Assembly (NCBI GenBank): GCA_910577095.1
Contig: CAJTLY010000008.1
Location: forward strand, 11,777-75,776
Origin: an uncultured Alphaproteobacteria bacterium
GTDB lineage: Bacteria > Pseudomonadota > Alphaproteobacteria > RF32 > CAG-239
Direction of reading: 5' to 3'
DNA: 64,000 nucleotides
The notes beneath the pieces are model-generated. The model was not told the origin of the DNA. It saw only the letters and a list, made by a program, of their open reading frames with translations, and did not search any database. Shown in pieces: positions 51,990 to 61,049 of this stretch. The position numbers were made by a program, and so were the translations under genes. Every line of letters starts with the position of its first letter. Position 1 is the stretch's first letter.

Positions 51990-52313
51990 ATGGCCCGAAA
52001 AGAAGAAAACACCGGTTTTGTTTGTGAGCACTGCGGACGGGAAGTGTTGCCGCTTAAAGACGGCAGCTACCGCAATCACTGCCCTTTTTGCCTTTATTCC
52101 CTTCATGTGGATATCGTTCCCGGCGACCGCGCCGCTGATTGCGGCGGCCTGATGGAACCGGTAAAAATCATTTACAATTCCAAAAAAGGCTACCAGATTG
52201 TTCATCGCTGCCAAAAATGCGGTTTTGAACGCAGCAACATTATCAGCGAAGATCCGCGACAACCGGACGATATTAAGGCAATTACCGACATCATGCGGCA
52301 AAGTGCCCGCTGA
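51990..52313 (+). CDS. RNHCP-domain zinc-binding protein
   Basis: The 107-residue protein has the RNHCP signature YRNHCPFCLYSLHVD plus cysteine pairs CEHCG near the N-terminus and CQKCGF near the C-terminus, which should bind zinc. DCGGLMEP and DDIK are also typical. The family is named from this motif and has no known function. Its length is normal for a single-domain member. It follows the TPR-methyltransferase by 2 bases. Confidence 0.87.
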   Translation: MARKEENTGFVCEHCGREVLPLKDGSYRNHCPFCLYSLHVDIVPGDRAADCGGLMEPVKIIYNSKKGYQIVHRCQKCGFERSNIISEDPRQPDDIKAITDIMRQSAR

Positions 52314-52388
52314 TTTTTTGTTCGGCTGCTCTTTCCGAAAACACCGGCACCGACTATATTATAGGCAAAACAACATGGAGTATGAAAT

Positions 52389-52988
52389 ATGAGCGAAGAC
52401 CTGAGCAGCCTTTTTGTTAAACGGCGTTCCATTTACCATCTGGGAAATGAAACCGCACTGGCAGAAAACGACATTACCGAAATTATCACTCATGCCCTGA
52501 AATTTTGTCCTTCCGCCTTCAATTCGCAATCAGCCCGCGTGGTGGTGCTGTATGGCGAACATTACCGCAAATTTTGGGACATCGTACTGACAGAGCTGAG
52601 TAAAATTGTTCCCGACGACAAAATGCCGCAAACGATTGAGAAGGTAAAGTCTTTTACCACCGGCATCGGCACAATTCTGTTTTTTGAAGATTGTACCACC
52701 ATTGAAAATCTGCAAAAAAAATTTCCCCTGTACAGTGAAAACTTTCCCAAATGGTCACTGCAATCCAGCGGAATGCTTCAATACATGATTTGGCTTGCTT
52801 TGGCCGAACACGGCATCGGCGCTTCTTTGCAGCATTACAATCCGTTGATTGACAACGAAGTGCGGCTGGCTTTCGATTTGCCGGAACATTGGATGCTTTT
52901 GTCGCAAATGCCGTTCGGAAGCGTCAGCGCCCCCGCCGACGAAAAAAGCTTTTTGCCGATTGAAGACCGCCTTAAGGTTTTTGGATAA
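52389..52988 (+). CDS. Nitroreductase-family protein
   Basis: The 199-residue protein belongs to the FMN-dependent nitroreductase fold. It has an early KRRSIYHLG (FMN-phosphate contact region), CPSAFNSQSARVVVLYG (family AP/SxxNSQP-like region), and late EHGIGASLQHYNP. Members reduce nitro compounds, quinones or flavins; the short variant with FNSQ is the type of fungal/bacterial HBN1-like oxidoreductases. The substrate is unknown. GGAG lies upstream of the ATG. A strong terminator follows and separates it from the convergent rml operon. Confidence 0.82.
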   Translation: MSEDLSSLFVKRRSIYHLGNETALAENDITEIITHALKFCPSAFNSQSARVVVLYGEHYRKFWDIVLTELSKIVPDDKMPQTIEKVKSFTTGIGTILFFEDCTTIENLQKKFPLYSENFPKWSLQSSGMLQYMIWLALAEHGIGASLQHYNPLIDNEVRLAFDLPEHWMLLSQMPFGSVSAPADEKSFLPIEDRLKVFG

Positions 52989-53068
52989 AAGCGGATTATT
53001 GCGTCTCCCGTCGCATCTGAACTGATGTAAAATTGCGTTTTCTCAAATTGTCGCATCGGCAAAAATAC

Positions 53069-53109
53069 AAAAACAAAGGTTGAATCCGATAGGATCAACC
53101 TTTGTTTTT
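53069..53109. terminator. Rho-independent terminator, convergent region
   Basis: AAACAAAGGTTGA pairs with TCAACCTTTGTTT around about 12 bases, then TTTG. It lies between the nitroreductase stop and the end of the rml operon. Confidence 0.8.
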
Positions 53110-53162
53110 GACATCGTTGCCGTTTTCAAAGCTTGGTTCTCGCCACGGCAACCGCTTAATCT

Positions 53163-53510
53163 TTAGCCGAGAAAACGGCCGGCAATCGCCACTTCGGAAG
53201 CCGGCAGCGAGGTGGCAACGATATTGATGTTGTCTAATTCGACATTTTCAAAACGTTCGTAAAAGAATTCGGTCAGCAGCTTAATCAAGCCCTGTTTGTC
53301 GTTAAAACCGATCGAATCCACATAGGCCAGCACGCCTTTGGTTTCGCTGCTGCCGCCGAAAGACATCGACGTTTCCCGTGCCAGACTCACCACAACATAA
53401 CCGATCGGCTTTTCCAGTTTGTGTGCAACCAGTTCCGCTGCCCGCTCGGTAAATTGTCCGGCGTTTTTGTCTTTTAATTCCGCGTTGGAATAAACTTTCA
53501 GAAAAGGCAT
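53163..53510 (-). CDS. MIF-family tautomerase homologue
   Basis: The 115-residue protein belongs to the macrophage migration inhibitory factor family. It starts MP, so proline becomes residue 1 after Met removal, as needed for the tautomerase. It has KPIGYVVVSLARETSMSFGG, the central strand of MIF, and DSIGF, matching the SIG motif. Length and ends are MIF-like. The substrate is unknown. It is the last gene of the rml operon, 12 bases after the TIM-barrel gene. Whether it acts inside the cell or on a host cannot be judged; there is no signal peptide, and animal MIF also lacks one. Confidence 0.82.
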   Translation of the reverse strand: MPFLKVYSNAELKDKNAGQFTERAAELVAHKLEKPIGYVVVSLARETSMSFGGSSETKGVLAYVDSIGFNDKQGLIKLLTEFFYERFENVELDNINIVATSLPASEVAIAGRFLG

Positions 53511-53522
53511 TTTTTCTCTCCA

Positions 53523-54314
53523 TTATTGTTGCAGCAAATGCAAATAATTAAAATCTTTAATCCAGCCGGAAGCGTTTATCGGCATCCCCGCACCGGTTTC
53601 CATCGTAATCATTGCATCGGCCGCGACATACTTTTGCAAAAAGTCTTTCAAAGGAAAATTTCCTTCGCCGTAATGCATATGCTCGTCTTCGGTTCCCCGA
53701 ATGTCACCGTCACACATATGATATACCGTCGGCTTTAATTTATAAAACCCCGACAATTGTTTTTCAATATCCAGCCCCAACGAATTAGCCGCGCAAACGG
53801 CATGGGAAAAATCGAAACAGAAACCGCAACCGGCATAATCCATTACATATTTTATTTCTTCGGGCGTGGTACCGTGCATCCGCCCCTCCACGTCATCGGC
53901 TTCGTAAGGCAGGTTTTCAATCACAATCCGCGGATCGTTAAACAAACGGAATTGCCGGGCCGTTTCTTCCAAGTTTTCTCTCGCCTCGCCGCCGCCGGCA
54001 TGGACAACAATTACTTCGGCACCAAATCGGTCGGCTGCTCTTTGGGCATGGCCCAGAATCTCCGCATTGCTTTCAAAACGTTCCCGGTAACCGGTGTCAA
54101 ATCCCATACTGTTGTGGGGCGCATGGATCGTCACTTCCAGGCCCGCAAACTTTTGTTGCAAAAGGGCCAAGTCTGCTTCCGGCGTTGACGGAATGATCAT
54201 CAGTTCCACAAACATTTCAAGGCGGTTTTGCCGCACAAACGCCACCGCCTCGTCAACAAATGCCGGATTGTTCTGCAAATTGCTGCTGAACAGTTTAAAT
54301 CCGTATTTTCTCAT
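53523..54314 (-). CDS. Xylose-isomerase-like TIM-barrel protein
   Basis: The 263-residue protein has the fold of AP endonuclease 2/sugar isomerase enzymes. Metal-binding positions are visible in VTIHAPHNS (His), VIVVHAGGGE, IVIENLP (Glu), CFDFSHAV (Asp and His), HMCDGDIRG and MITMETG. Relatives include sugar epimerases and isomerases and DNA-repair AP endonuclease IV; without more detail I prefer a sugar isomerase/epimerase. It lies 9 bases after rmlB and so probably belongs to the same operon, but it is not a step of dTDP-rhamnose synthesis. Confidence 0.78.
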   Translation of the reverse strand: MRKYGFKLFSSNLQNNPAFVDEAVAFVRQNRLEMFVELMIIPSTPEADLALLQQKFAGLEVTIHAPHNSMGFDTGYRERFESNAEILGHAQRAADRFGAEVIVVHAGGGEARENLEETARQFRLFNDPRIVIENLPYEADDVEGRMHGTTPEEIKYVMDYAGCGFCFDFSHAVCAANSLGLDIEKQLSGFYKLKPTVYHMCDGDIRGTEDEHMHYGEGNFPLKDFLQKYVAADAMITMETGAGMPINASGWIKDFNYLHLLQQ

Positions 54315-54323
54315 TTTGCCGCC

Positions 54324-55340
54324 TTACAGTCCGAAGCTGTTCAAATACCAGTCCACCGTCTTAACGATACCGCTGGCAAAATTTTCATCGGCTTTCCAGC
54401 CCAATTCGCGACAAAGTTTTTCAGCATCAATCGCATAGCGGCGGTCATGCCCCGGACGATCTTTGACAAAGACAACCAGATCACGGTAAGATTTTCCGTC
54501 TTCCCGCGGGCGCCGCTGATCCAAAATCGAACAGATGGCATCGACAATCTCCAGATTGTTCTTTTCGTTATGGCCGCCGATATTATAAGTTTCACCGCTT
54601 TTGCCCTGATGAAAAATCAGATCGATTGCTTTGCAGTGATCCAAAACATACAGCCAGTCGCGTACGTTTTTGCCGTCTCCGTAAATCGGAATATCTTTAC
54701 CGGCCAGAGCGTTGGAAATGATCTTGGGAATCAGTTTTTCGGGATGCTGCTTCGGCCCGTAATTGTTGGAACAGTTCGAAACCGTGACATTCATGCCGTA
54801 GGTGCGATGATAGGCGCGCACCAGCATGTCCGATCCGGCTTTCGAAGCCGAATACGGCGAACTGGGGTCATAGGGCGTCGTTTCCCTGAAATAACCGGTA
54901 TCTCCCAAAGCGCCGTAAACTTCATCGGTAGAAATATGATGGAAGCGGCAGTCTTCATAGCCGTCTTTGACCTGATGAGGAGCGCTCATCCAGTGATTGC
55001 GCGCAGCATCCAGCAACGTGAAGGTTCCGACCAGATTGGTTTCGATAAAAGCGCGCGGCCCGGTAATCGAATTGTCGACATGACTTTCGGCGGCAAAGTG
55101 AACCACGCCGCGGACGTCATAGGCTTCAAACAATTGTTTAACCACAGCGGCATCACAAATATCACCCTGCACAAACTTGTAGTTCGGCGCTTTTTCACAT
55201 TCTTTCAGATTGTCCAAATTGCCGGCATAAGTCAGTTTGTCCAGATTGATTACCAGATAATCCGGATATTTTTTCGCCAGATAAGGCACAAAGTTTGCCC
55301 CGATAAATCCGGCGCCGCCGGTTACTAAAATAGTCTTCAT
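54324..55340 (-). CDS. rmlB: dTDP-glucose 4,6-dehydratase
   Basis: RmlB turns dTDP-glucose into dTDP-4-keto-6-deoxyglucose. The 338-residue extended SDR starts TILVTGGAGFIGANFVPYL (NAD loop), has FAAESHVDNSI, HISTDEVYGALGDTG with the TDEVYG catalytic motif, and YSASKAGSDMLVRAYHRTYG with the YxxxK motif. The start overlaps the rmlD stop as ATGA. The product feeds RmlC. Confidence 0.95.
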   Translation of the reverse strand: MKTILVTGGAGFIGANFVPYLAKKYPDYLVINLDKLTYAGNLDNLKECEKAPNYKFVQGDICDAAVVKQLFEAYDVRGVVHFAAESHVDNSITGPRAFIETNLVGTFTLLDAARNHWMSAPHQVKDGYEDCRFHHISTDEVYGALGDTGYFRETTPYDPSSPYSASKAGSDMLVRAYHRTYGMNVTVSNCSNNYGPKQHPEKLIPKIISNALAGKDIPIYGDGKNVRDWLYVLDHCKAIDLIFHQGKSGETYNIGGHNEKNNLEIVDAICSILDQRRPREDGKSYRDLVVFVKDRPGHDRRYAIDAEKLCRELGWKADENFASGIVKTVDWYLNSFGL

Positions 55341-56176
55341 AAGTTGTTTTCCTCCATATTTTCAATACATTCTCTGAGGGCATCACGCCAATGGCGGATG
55401 CGGATACCGAAATCTTTCTTGATTTTTGCTTTGTTCAGCACCGAATAAGGCGGCCGGGCAGCCTTCGACGGATATTCCCAGCTTTCAATCGGACGGATGT
55501 CGCAATCCAGCCCCGACATTTCAATTATCTCTTTGGCAAAATCGTACCAGGAACAAACGCCTTCGTTGGAAAAATGGTAAATGCTTTTGGTTCCCGGACG
55601 GATCTGCGGCAAAATATGAATGATCGCCGCTGCCAGATCACCGGCATAAGTCGGCGTTCCGATCTGGTCAAAAATCACTTTCAGCATTCCGCGTTCGCTG
55701 CCCAAACGACGCATCGTTTTGACGAAGTTGCTGCCGTATTCAGAATACAGCCACGACGTGCGGATGATCACCGCGGTGGAAGCCCGCGACATAATGATCT
55801 TTTCGCCTTCCAGCTTGGTACAGCCGTAAACCGATTTCGGCCTGGTCGGATCAGTCTCAATATACGGAACATAATTTTTGCCGTCAAAAACATAATCTGT
55901 CGAGATATGAATCAGAGGCACCCCGGTCGCAGCCAGATTTGCCGGTCCCTCAATATTGATTTTAGCCGCCAGATCCGAATCTTCTTCGGCTTTGTCAACC
56001 GCAGTATAAGCGGCGCAGTTGATAACCGCCTGATAACGTTCGGGATTGACAACCAGACGCACCGCTTCGGGGTTGGTAATGTCGAGGATATTGCGATCGG
56101 TATAATCGGCCCGATCACCCAGCAGACGTCTCATTTCACTGCCGAGCTGGCCGTTGCATCCGGTTACTAAATACAT
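55337..56176 (-). CDS. rmlD: dTDP-4-dehydrorhamnose reductase
   Basis: RmlD reduces dTDP-4-dehydrorhamnose to dTDP-L-rhamnose with NAD(P)H. The 279-residue protein starts [19 protein letters not shown], has NCAAYTAVDKAEED, ISTDYVFDG and YGCTKLEGEK with the YxxxK motif. Length is normal. Its 5' end overlaps the rmlC end by 10 bases and its 3' end overlaps rmlB, so the set is tightly coupled. Confidence 0.95.
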   Translation of the reverse strand: MYLVTGCNGQLGSEMRRLLGDRADYTDRNILDITNPEAVRLVVNPERYQAVINCAAYTAVDKAEEDSDLAAKINIEGPANLAATGVPLIHISTDYVFDGKNYVPYIETDPTRPKSVYGCTKLEGEKIIMSRASTAVIIRTSWLYSEYGSNFVKTMRRLGSERGMLKVIFDQIGTPTYAGDLAAAIIHILPQIRPGTKSIYHFSNEGVCSWYDFAKEIIEMSGLDCDIRPIESWEYPSKAARPPYSVLNKAKIKKDFGIRIRHWRDALRECIENMEENNL

Positions 56177-56712
56177 GAGATCTCCTTTAACAACGGGTTA
56201 TGCCTGTCTTTGTCCGACAATACGGCTTTGTCGGTATCAATTTTCCAATCGATGCCCAAAGCGGGATCATTGTACAATAAACCGCCTTCGGCCTCTTTGC
56301 AATAAACGTTGTCGCATTTATAAGCAAACACGGCGGTCGGCGTCAATACCGAGAATCCATGACCGAAACCGCGCGGAATCATCAATTGCTTTTTGTTCTC
56401 CGCCGACAATTCCACCGCCACGTGCTGACCGAAAGTCGCCGATCCGGGCCGCAGATCGACGGCAACATCCAGCACCGTCCCTTCCAAAACCCGCACCAAC
56501 TTGGCCTGAGCAAATTCTCCTTTTTGAAAATGAATGCCGCGGATGGTTCCGAAACAGGATTTTGACTGATTGTCCTGAATAAAATCGTAGTCAATTCCCT
56601 GCTCTTTCAAAGCCGCTTTGTTCCAGCTTTCGAAAAAATAACCGCGTTCGTCTTCGAAAACCCGGGGTTCAATCACAAAAACCCCGTCAATTGCCGTTTT
56701 AGAAACCTTCAT
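56167..56712 (-). CDS. rmlC: dTDP-4-dehydrorhamnose 3,5-epimerase
   Basis: RmlC epimerises positions 3 and 5 of dTDP-4-keto-6-deoxyglucose. The 181-residue cupin has [20 protein letters not shown], then [17 protein letters not shown] with the catalytic His, and [17 protein letters not shown]. The frame is open six codons earlier, but ATG 56712 has GAGG at good distance. It overlaps rmlA by 14 bases. Confidence 0.95.
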   Translation of the reverse strand: MKVSKTAIDGVFVIEPRVFEDERGYFFESWNKAALKEQGIDYDFIQDNQSKSCFGTIRGIHFQKGEFAQAKLVRVLEGTVLDVAVDLRPGSATFGQHVAVELSAENKKQLMIPRGFGHGFSVLTPTAVFAYKCDNVYCKEAEGGLLYNDPALGIDWKIDTDKAVLSDKDRHNPLLKEISCI

Positions 56713-57583
56713 GATAATCCTCATACACACGTTTCAAATAAGCCTTGTAATCAACGCCGTCTTTCAACTCGTCAATCAGCTTCAGCAGCTGGTCGGCGGA
56801 AATAAAACCGCGCCGATAAGCAATTTCTTCAATACAGGCAATTTTTAAATCCTGCCTTTTTTCAATAATCCCGATAAAATTAGAAGCCTCAAGCAGCGAC
56901 TGCGGCGTCCCGGCATCCAACCAGGCATTGCCGCGCTTCATCGGCAAAACGTTCAGACGTCCTTCTTCGAGATACAGACGGTTCAGATCGGTGATTTCCA
57001 ACTCGCCGCGGGCCGAAGGTTTGAGATTGCGTGCTTTTTCCACCACATCGGACTTGTAGAAATAGAGTCCCACCACCGCATAATTCGATTTCGGTTCCTT
57101 GGGTTTTTCTTCAATGGAAACCGCTTTGAAATTCTTGTCAAATTCCACCACGCCAAACCGCTGCGGATCGGAAACGTGGTAACCGAACACCGTTCCGCCC
57201 GGGTTGTTGACGATTTCACGCTGAAACAGCCCCAACTGATCGCCCATATAGAAAATATTGTCGCCGAGAATCAGGCATACGTCATCATCTCCGATAAAAT
57301 CGGCGCCGATTGTAAACGCCTGCGCAATTCCTTTCGGTTCTTCCTGAACCCGGTATTCCAGTCTCAGACCGTAGCGGGAGCCGTCACCAAAAAGTTTCTC
57401 GATGTTTGGGGTATCCTGAGGGGTCGAGATGATCAAAATTTCGCGTATGCCGAACAGCATGAGGGTTGAAAGCGGATAATAGATCATCGGTTTGTCATAA
57501 ACCGGAAGCAGCTGTTTGCTGATGACGTTGGTAAGCGGATATAAACGTGATCCGCTGCCGCCTGCTAAAATAATGCCTTTCAT
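56699..57583 (-). CDS. rmlA: Glucose-1-phosphate thymidylyltransferase
   Basis: RmlA makes dTDP-glucose from dTTP and glucose-1-phosphate, the product of the phosphoglucomutase at 6.3 kb. The 294-residue protein starts [17 protein letters not shown] (nucleotide-binding signature), has [22 protein letters not shown] and [14 protein letters not shown]. Length is normal. It is the first gene of the operon, with a good promoter just upstream. Confidence 0.96.
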   Translation of the reverse strand: MKGIILAGGSGSRLYPLTNVISKQLLPVYDKPMIYYPLSTLMLFGIREILIISTPQDTPNIEKLFGDGSRYGLRLEYRVQEEPKGIAQAFTIGADFIGDDDVCLILGDNIFYMGDQLGLFQREIVNNPGGTVFGYHVSDPQRFGVVEFDKNFKAVSIEEKPKEPKSNYAVVGLYFYKSDVVEKARNLKPSARGELEITDLNRLYLEEGRLNVLPMKRGNAWLDAGTPQSLLEASNFIGIIEKRQDLKIACIEEIAYRRGFISADQLLKLIDELKDGVDYKAYLKRVYEDYHEGF

Positions 57584-57619
57584 ATTTTAATTCCTTGTAG
57601 TTAGACCTTTATACCCGCC

Positions 57620-57647
57620 ATAATACTCCCCGGCCGTCACAAATCAA
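57620..57647 (-). promoter_or_regulatory. Sigma-70-type promoter of the rml operon
   Basis: On the minus strand TTGATT (57647-57642) and TATTAT (57625-57620) are 16 bases apart, 37 bases before the rmlA ATG. The divergent GT2 promoter lies about 55 bases away. Confidence 0.6.
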
Positions 57648-57700
57648 GAAAATTGCCGTTTCTATTAACAACCGCGTCATAAACAACCCCGACAAAGGTC

Positions 57701-57728
57701 TTGTATTTGTATAATTAACGGTTATACT
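57701..57728 (+). promoter_or_regulatory. Candidate promoter of the divergent GT2 gene
   Basis: TTGTAT (57701-57706) and TATACT (57723-57728) are 16 bases apart, 41 bases before the ATG at 57769. A second TATAAT (57710) has no matching -35 box. Confidence 0.5.
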
Positions 57729-57768
57729 TCTTGTCATCTGAAACAAATTTCTAATGACGGAGCCTTAA

Positions 57769-58644
57769 ATGGACGACCTAATCAGCGTAATCGTTCCCGC
57801 TTTAAACGCAGAAGCTTATATTGAACGTTGTCTGGACAGTTTGGTCCGGCAAACTTATCAAAATCTGGAAATCATATGCATCGACGACGGCTCAACCGAC
57901 GGTACGGTTGAAAAAATCAAGCAATACAACGATCCCCGAATCAAACTGATCGTACGCGGACAAAACTACGGCATCAGTCTTACCCGTAATTTCGGCATCG
58001 GAATCGCGTCCGGCAAATATATCGGTTTTATCGATTCCGACGATTTCGTTGATCCCGATTTTTATCAAAAACTGCATCGGAGCATGACTGAAAACGACGC
58101 CGAGGTCGTCAGTACCGCCACCCGCGTCATTTGGCCCGACAAAACCCGGATTTGGTCGTCAAAACCGCAAGTCTGCCAAAAATTCGAAGACAAACTCATT
58201 GCCGTTCGCAACGGCAGTTGCTGGAACAAACTGTACAAAAGAGACCTCATCCGCCGAAACAATATCGAATTTCCCGCCGGCGTGGTTTTCGAAGACAATT
58301 TGTTTATCGTCAAATGTCTGTTTTTCTGCAACAAACTGGTTATCATCGATGATACCGCCTACAATTATATGATGGTATCTTCTTCCCTAACACACAATCC
58401 CGCCAAACAGGAAGCCCGCAAGAAAAATTCGCTCACCGTAACCAAAATGATGGTCGACTTTGTCGGCGCCCATACGCCCCGCAGCAAAAAGGACGTGCTT
58501 CGTTTTATCATCAGGAATATTGTCGTTTCGGACTATTTGGCCGACAACGAATATTATCATCGCTTTAAGGCAATCACCGGCCCTTCTTTTCATTTATACA
58601 AAGCGCGTTTCAAAGCCCTGAAAAAATCGTGGTTTAAGAAATAA
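57769..58644 (+). CDS. Family 2 glycosyltransferase
   Basis: The 291-residue GT-A enzyme has SVIVPALNAEAYIERCLDSL at the start, DDGSTDGT, the FIDSDDFVD metal box (about residues 84-92) and RNGSCWNKLYKRDLI, then a helical tail. It is likely to add a sugar, perhaps rhamnose given the rml genes opposite, to a surface polysaccharide; the donor is inferred only from location. It resembles the GT2 at 23.5 kb in layout and in the EDNLF stretch. Confidence 0.87.
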   Translation: MDDLISVIVPALNAEAYIERCLDSLVRQTYQNLEIICIDDGSTDGTVEKIKQYNDPRIKLIVRGQNYGISLTRNFGIGIASGKYIGFIDSDDFVDPDFYQKLHRSMTENDAEVVSTATRVIWPDKTRIWSSKPQVCQKFEDKLIAVRNGSCWNKLYKRDLIRRNNIEFPAGVVFEDNLFIVKCLFFCNKLVIIDDTAYNYMMVSSSLTHNPAKQEARKKNSLTVTKMMVDFVGAHTPRSKKDVLRFIIRNIVVSDYLADNEYYHRFKAITGPSFHLYKARFKALKKSWFKK

Positions 58645-58765
58645 ACGGAACCGGAACGGTTTTGGTGTTCCGATACGGCAAAATTTATTGTTGCATATAG
58701 AAATTGCGCGACTCAGGCATTATTTAAATCAATCATCGGTTTGAACAGTTAACATGGAGCTTTTC

Positions 58766-59140
58766 ATGCAAAGAAATCGGATTTTGACCGCAGAACAATA
58801 TCATGTTTTGAGACACAGGGGCACTGAACCGGCTTTTTCCGGAAAATATTATCAGTTTAACGAAGAAGGAACCTATGTCTGTGCCGGCTGTGGCAATCCC
58901 GTCTTTACTTCCGACCAAAAGTTTGACAGCGGCTGCGGCTGGCCGAGCTTTGACGCCGCTATTCCCGGCAGTGTAAAAATGGTGCCCGATTACAGTTACG
59001 GCACCGCCCGGACCGAAGTTTGCTGCGCCAACTGCCACTCGCATTTGGGGCATGTTTTTGACGACGGTCCGACGCTGACCGGCAACCGTTTCTGCATTAA
59101 TTCGCTGGCACTCGAATTTCATCCGCGCCGCAAAAACTAA
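58766..59140 (+). CDS. msrB: Peptide-methionine (R)-S-oxide reductase MsrB
   Basis: MsrB reduces methionine-R-sulfoxide in proteins damaged by oxidation. The 124-residue protein has two zinc-binding CxxC pairs (YVCAGCGN and CCANCHS), SGCGWPSFDAAI, HLGHVFDDGP and NRFCINSLAL with the catalytic cysteine. It has no signal peptide. The first ATG (58754) sits just before GGAG; ATG 58766 is 7 bases after GGAG and is preferred. The stop overlaps the convergent iminopeptidase gene by 4 bases. Confidence 0.94.
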   Translation: MQRNRILTAEQYHVLRHRGTEPAFSGKYYQFNEEGTYVCAGCGNPVFTSDQKFDSGCGWPSFDAAIPGSVKMVPDYSYGTARTEVCCANCHSHLGHVFDDGPTLTGNRFCINSLALEFHPRRKN

Positions 59141-60057
59141 ATTTCCAAAAAGCGGCGGATTTCTTTCTTCAGCGTCCGCGCATGCAACGGTCCGACATGC
59201 CCTTTTTCCGGCACAATCACCAGCTTTGAGGCCGGAAGCGCTTTATGCAGGCGCCAGGCACCGATCAACGGACAAACCATATCCAGCCGGTTGTGAACGA
59301 TCAAAGCCGGCAAATGCCTGATCTTGTCGATTTGGCACATAATTTGATCCGGTTTCAACATAAAACCGGCGGCGGCATAATTAATATAAATTCGCGCCGC
59401 GTTGACGTCGTCCTGTGTCACTTCCGTTTTTTCAAGGTTTGGAACCAGCTGTCCCAACACCCGTTCATAATTGCCGTACAACGAAGCGGCTTTCACCTGT
59501 TCGCTCAGATTGCGCGAATTGACCATATCGGCATAATACTGCGGCAAACTGACATTGTCCGGCATATGACGCCGCAATTCGGCCATTGTATCGGGATAAA
59601 ACCAGCCGCTGACTTCATCGGCCCAGCCCGTCGCCGTTTCATCGGCAAGGAAAATTTTTGACAGCAGCAGCATCTTGACCCGTTCGGGATATTTTTCGGC
59701 AAACAGCAGCGCCAGCGTCGAGCCCCATGAACCGCCGAGCAATATCGCTTTTTGCCTGATCTGCAAAAAGTCAAGCAGTCGGGCAGCGTCATTAAGCAAA
59801 TCGGCCGTGGTATTATGCATTGTTTCTCCCGCCGACATCGAACGGCCGCAGCCGCGCTGATCAAAAAGAATCACCCGAAACTTCCGACGTCCGAAAACAG
59901 CGGCATGATGCAGCCGCGCACAACCTCCGGGACCGCCGTGAAAAACCAGCACCGGCTGTCCCGACGGATTGCCGGCTTCCATAAAAAACACCCGGTGACC
60001 GTCTTGTTCGGGCAAATACCCCTGATTAAAAACTTTAGGCGCAAACCAATTAAACAT
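59137..60057 (-). CDS. pip: Proline iminopeptidase
   Basis: Pip removes N-terminal proline from peptides. The protein of about 306 residues is an alpha/beta hydrolase with VLVFHGGPGGCARLHHAAVF (oxyanion loop), FDQRGCGRS, the nucleophile motif LLGGSWGSTLALLFAE and DLLNDAARLLDFL. The C-terminal IVHNRLDMVCPLIGAWRLH and VPEKGHVG hold the acid and histidine. ATG 60063 is 3 bases after AGG, too near, so ATG 60057 is preferred. It is alone on its strand. Confidence 0.9.
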   Translation of the reverse strand: MFNWFAPKVFNQGYLPEQDGHRVFFMEAGNPSGQPVLVFHGGPGGCARLHHAAVFGRRKFRVILFDQRGCGRSMSAGETMHNTTADLLNDAARLLDFLQIRQKAILLGGSWGSTLALLFAEKYPERVKMLLLSKIFLADETATGWADEVSGWFYPDTMAELRRHMPDNVSLPQYYADMVNSRNLSEQVKAASLYGNYERVLGQLVPNLEKTEVTQDDVNAARIYINYAAAGFMLKPDQIMCQIDKIRHLPALIVHNRLDMVCPLIGAWRLHKALPASKLVIVPEKGHVGPLHARTLKKEIRRFLEI

Positions 60058-60138
60058 AACCATTTACCTTTTTTTTATCTTTATGTCTCATATTAATATA
60101 ATCAAATTAATAATAAAACAAAAAAAGGACATTTACCC

Positions 60139-60942
60139 ATGAGACTGATAATTTCCCCCGATTATGAACAATGCTCGCAGTGGGCCGCCGACTACGTTGC
60201 CTACAAAATCAAAGCCGCCCATCCGACGGCCGAGAGACCTTTTGTGATGGCTATTCCGGCAGGAAGTTCGCCGCTGGGTATGTTTCAACGGCTGATTGCC
60301 ATGTTTCAGAAAAGAAAATTGTCCTTTCAGAACGTCGTCATTTTTAACATGGACGAATACGTCGGTCTCAGCCCCAAAGATCCGCAAAGTTATCATCGTT
60401 TTTTGTGGGAAAAATTCTTCGACCATATTGATATCAACAAAAAGAACGTCCACCTGCTGGACGGGCAGACGAAAGATTTTGCCAAAGAATGCGCCTCATA
60501 CGAGAAGCTGATTCGCAGCTACGGCGGCATTGACCTTTTGATCGGCGGCGTCGGCGAAGACGGCCATATCGCTTTTAACGAGCCGGGTTCTTCACTGGCT
60601 TCGCGCACCCGGGTTAAAACCTTAAATAAAAATACCATTAAGGCAAACGCTCGCTTTTTTGACAATGACTCCAACCTGGTCCCGAAAAACGTCTTAACCA
60701 TCGGTATTGCGACCATTATGGAAGCCAAAGAAGTAATGATTATTGCCAGCGGTGACAAAAAAGCCTCTGCGCTTCATTGCGCTGTCGAAGGCAGCATTAA
60801 TCATATGTGCCCGATCAGTATCCTGCAAATGCATCCGCATGCCTTGATCGTTTGCGACGATGAAGCGACGTCGGAACTTAAAGCCGACACTGTACGCTAT
60901 TTCAAGGAAAACGAAGAAGTTAAAATGCCGCAAAAACGCTGA
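60139..60942 (+). CDS. nagB: Glucosamine-6-phosphate deaminase
   Basis: NagB turns glucosamine-6-phosphate into fructose-6-phosphate and ammonia, linking amino-sugar use to glycolysis. The 267-residue protein has AIPAGSSPLGMFQRLI, VIFNMDEYVGLSPKD with the catalytic aspartate, DLLIGGVGEDGHIAFNEPGS with the catalytic histidine and GDKKASALHCAVEGSINHMC near the C-terminus. Length is normal. It may receive sugars from recycled peptidoglycan together with AnmK (inference). A terminator follows. Confidence 0.95.
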   Translation: MRLIISPDYEQCSQWAADYVAYKIKAAHPTAERPFVMAIPAGSSPLGMFQRLIAMFQKRKLSFQNVVIFNMDEYVGLSPKDPQSYHRFLWEKFFDHIDINKKNVHLLDGQTKDFAKECASYEKLIRSYGGIDLLIGGVGEDGHIAFNEPGSSLASRTRVKTLNKNTIKANARFFDNDSNLVPKNVLTIGIATIMEAKEVMIIASGDKKASALHCAVEGSINHMCPISILQMHPHALIVCDDEATSELKADTVRYFKENEEVKMPQKR

Positions 60943-60965
60943 AATTATATTCGGTCCGATTGCTA

Positions 60966-60999
60966 AAAGGCGTTCTTTCAAGAACGCCTTTTTATGTTT
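60966..60999 (+). terminator. Rho-independent terminator after nagB
   Basis: AAGGCGTTCTT pairs with AAGAACGCCTT around TC, followed by TTTATGTTTT. Confidence 0.85.
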
Positions 61000-61049
61000 T
61001 GCCACAAGTTGCAGTCCTATGGCCCCGTAACTGTTTGTCCTTCCGACCT

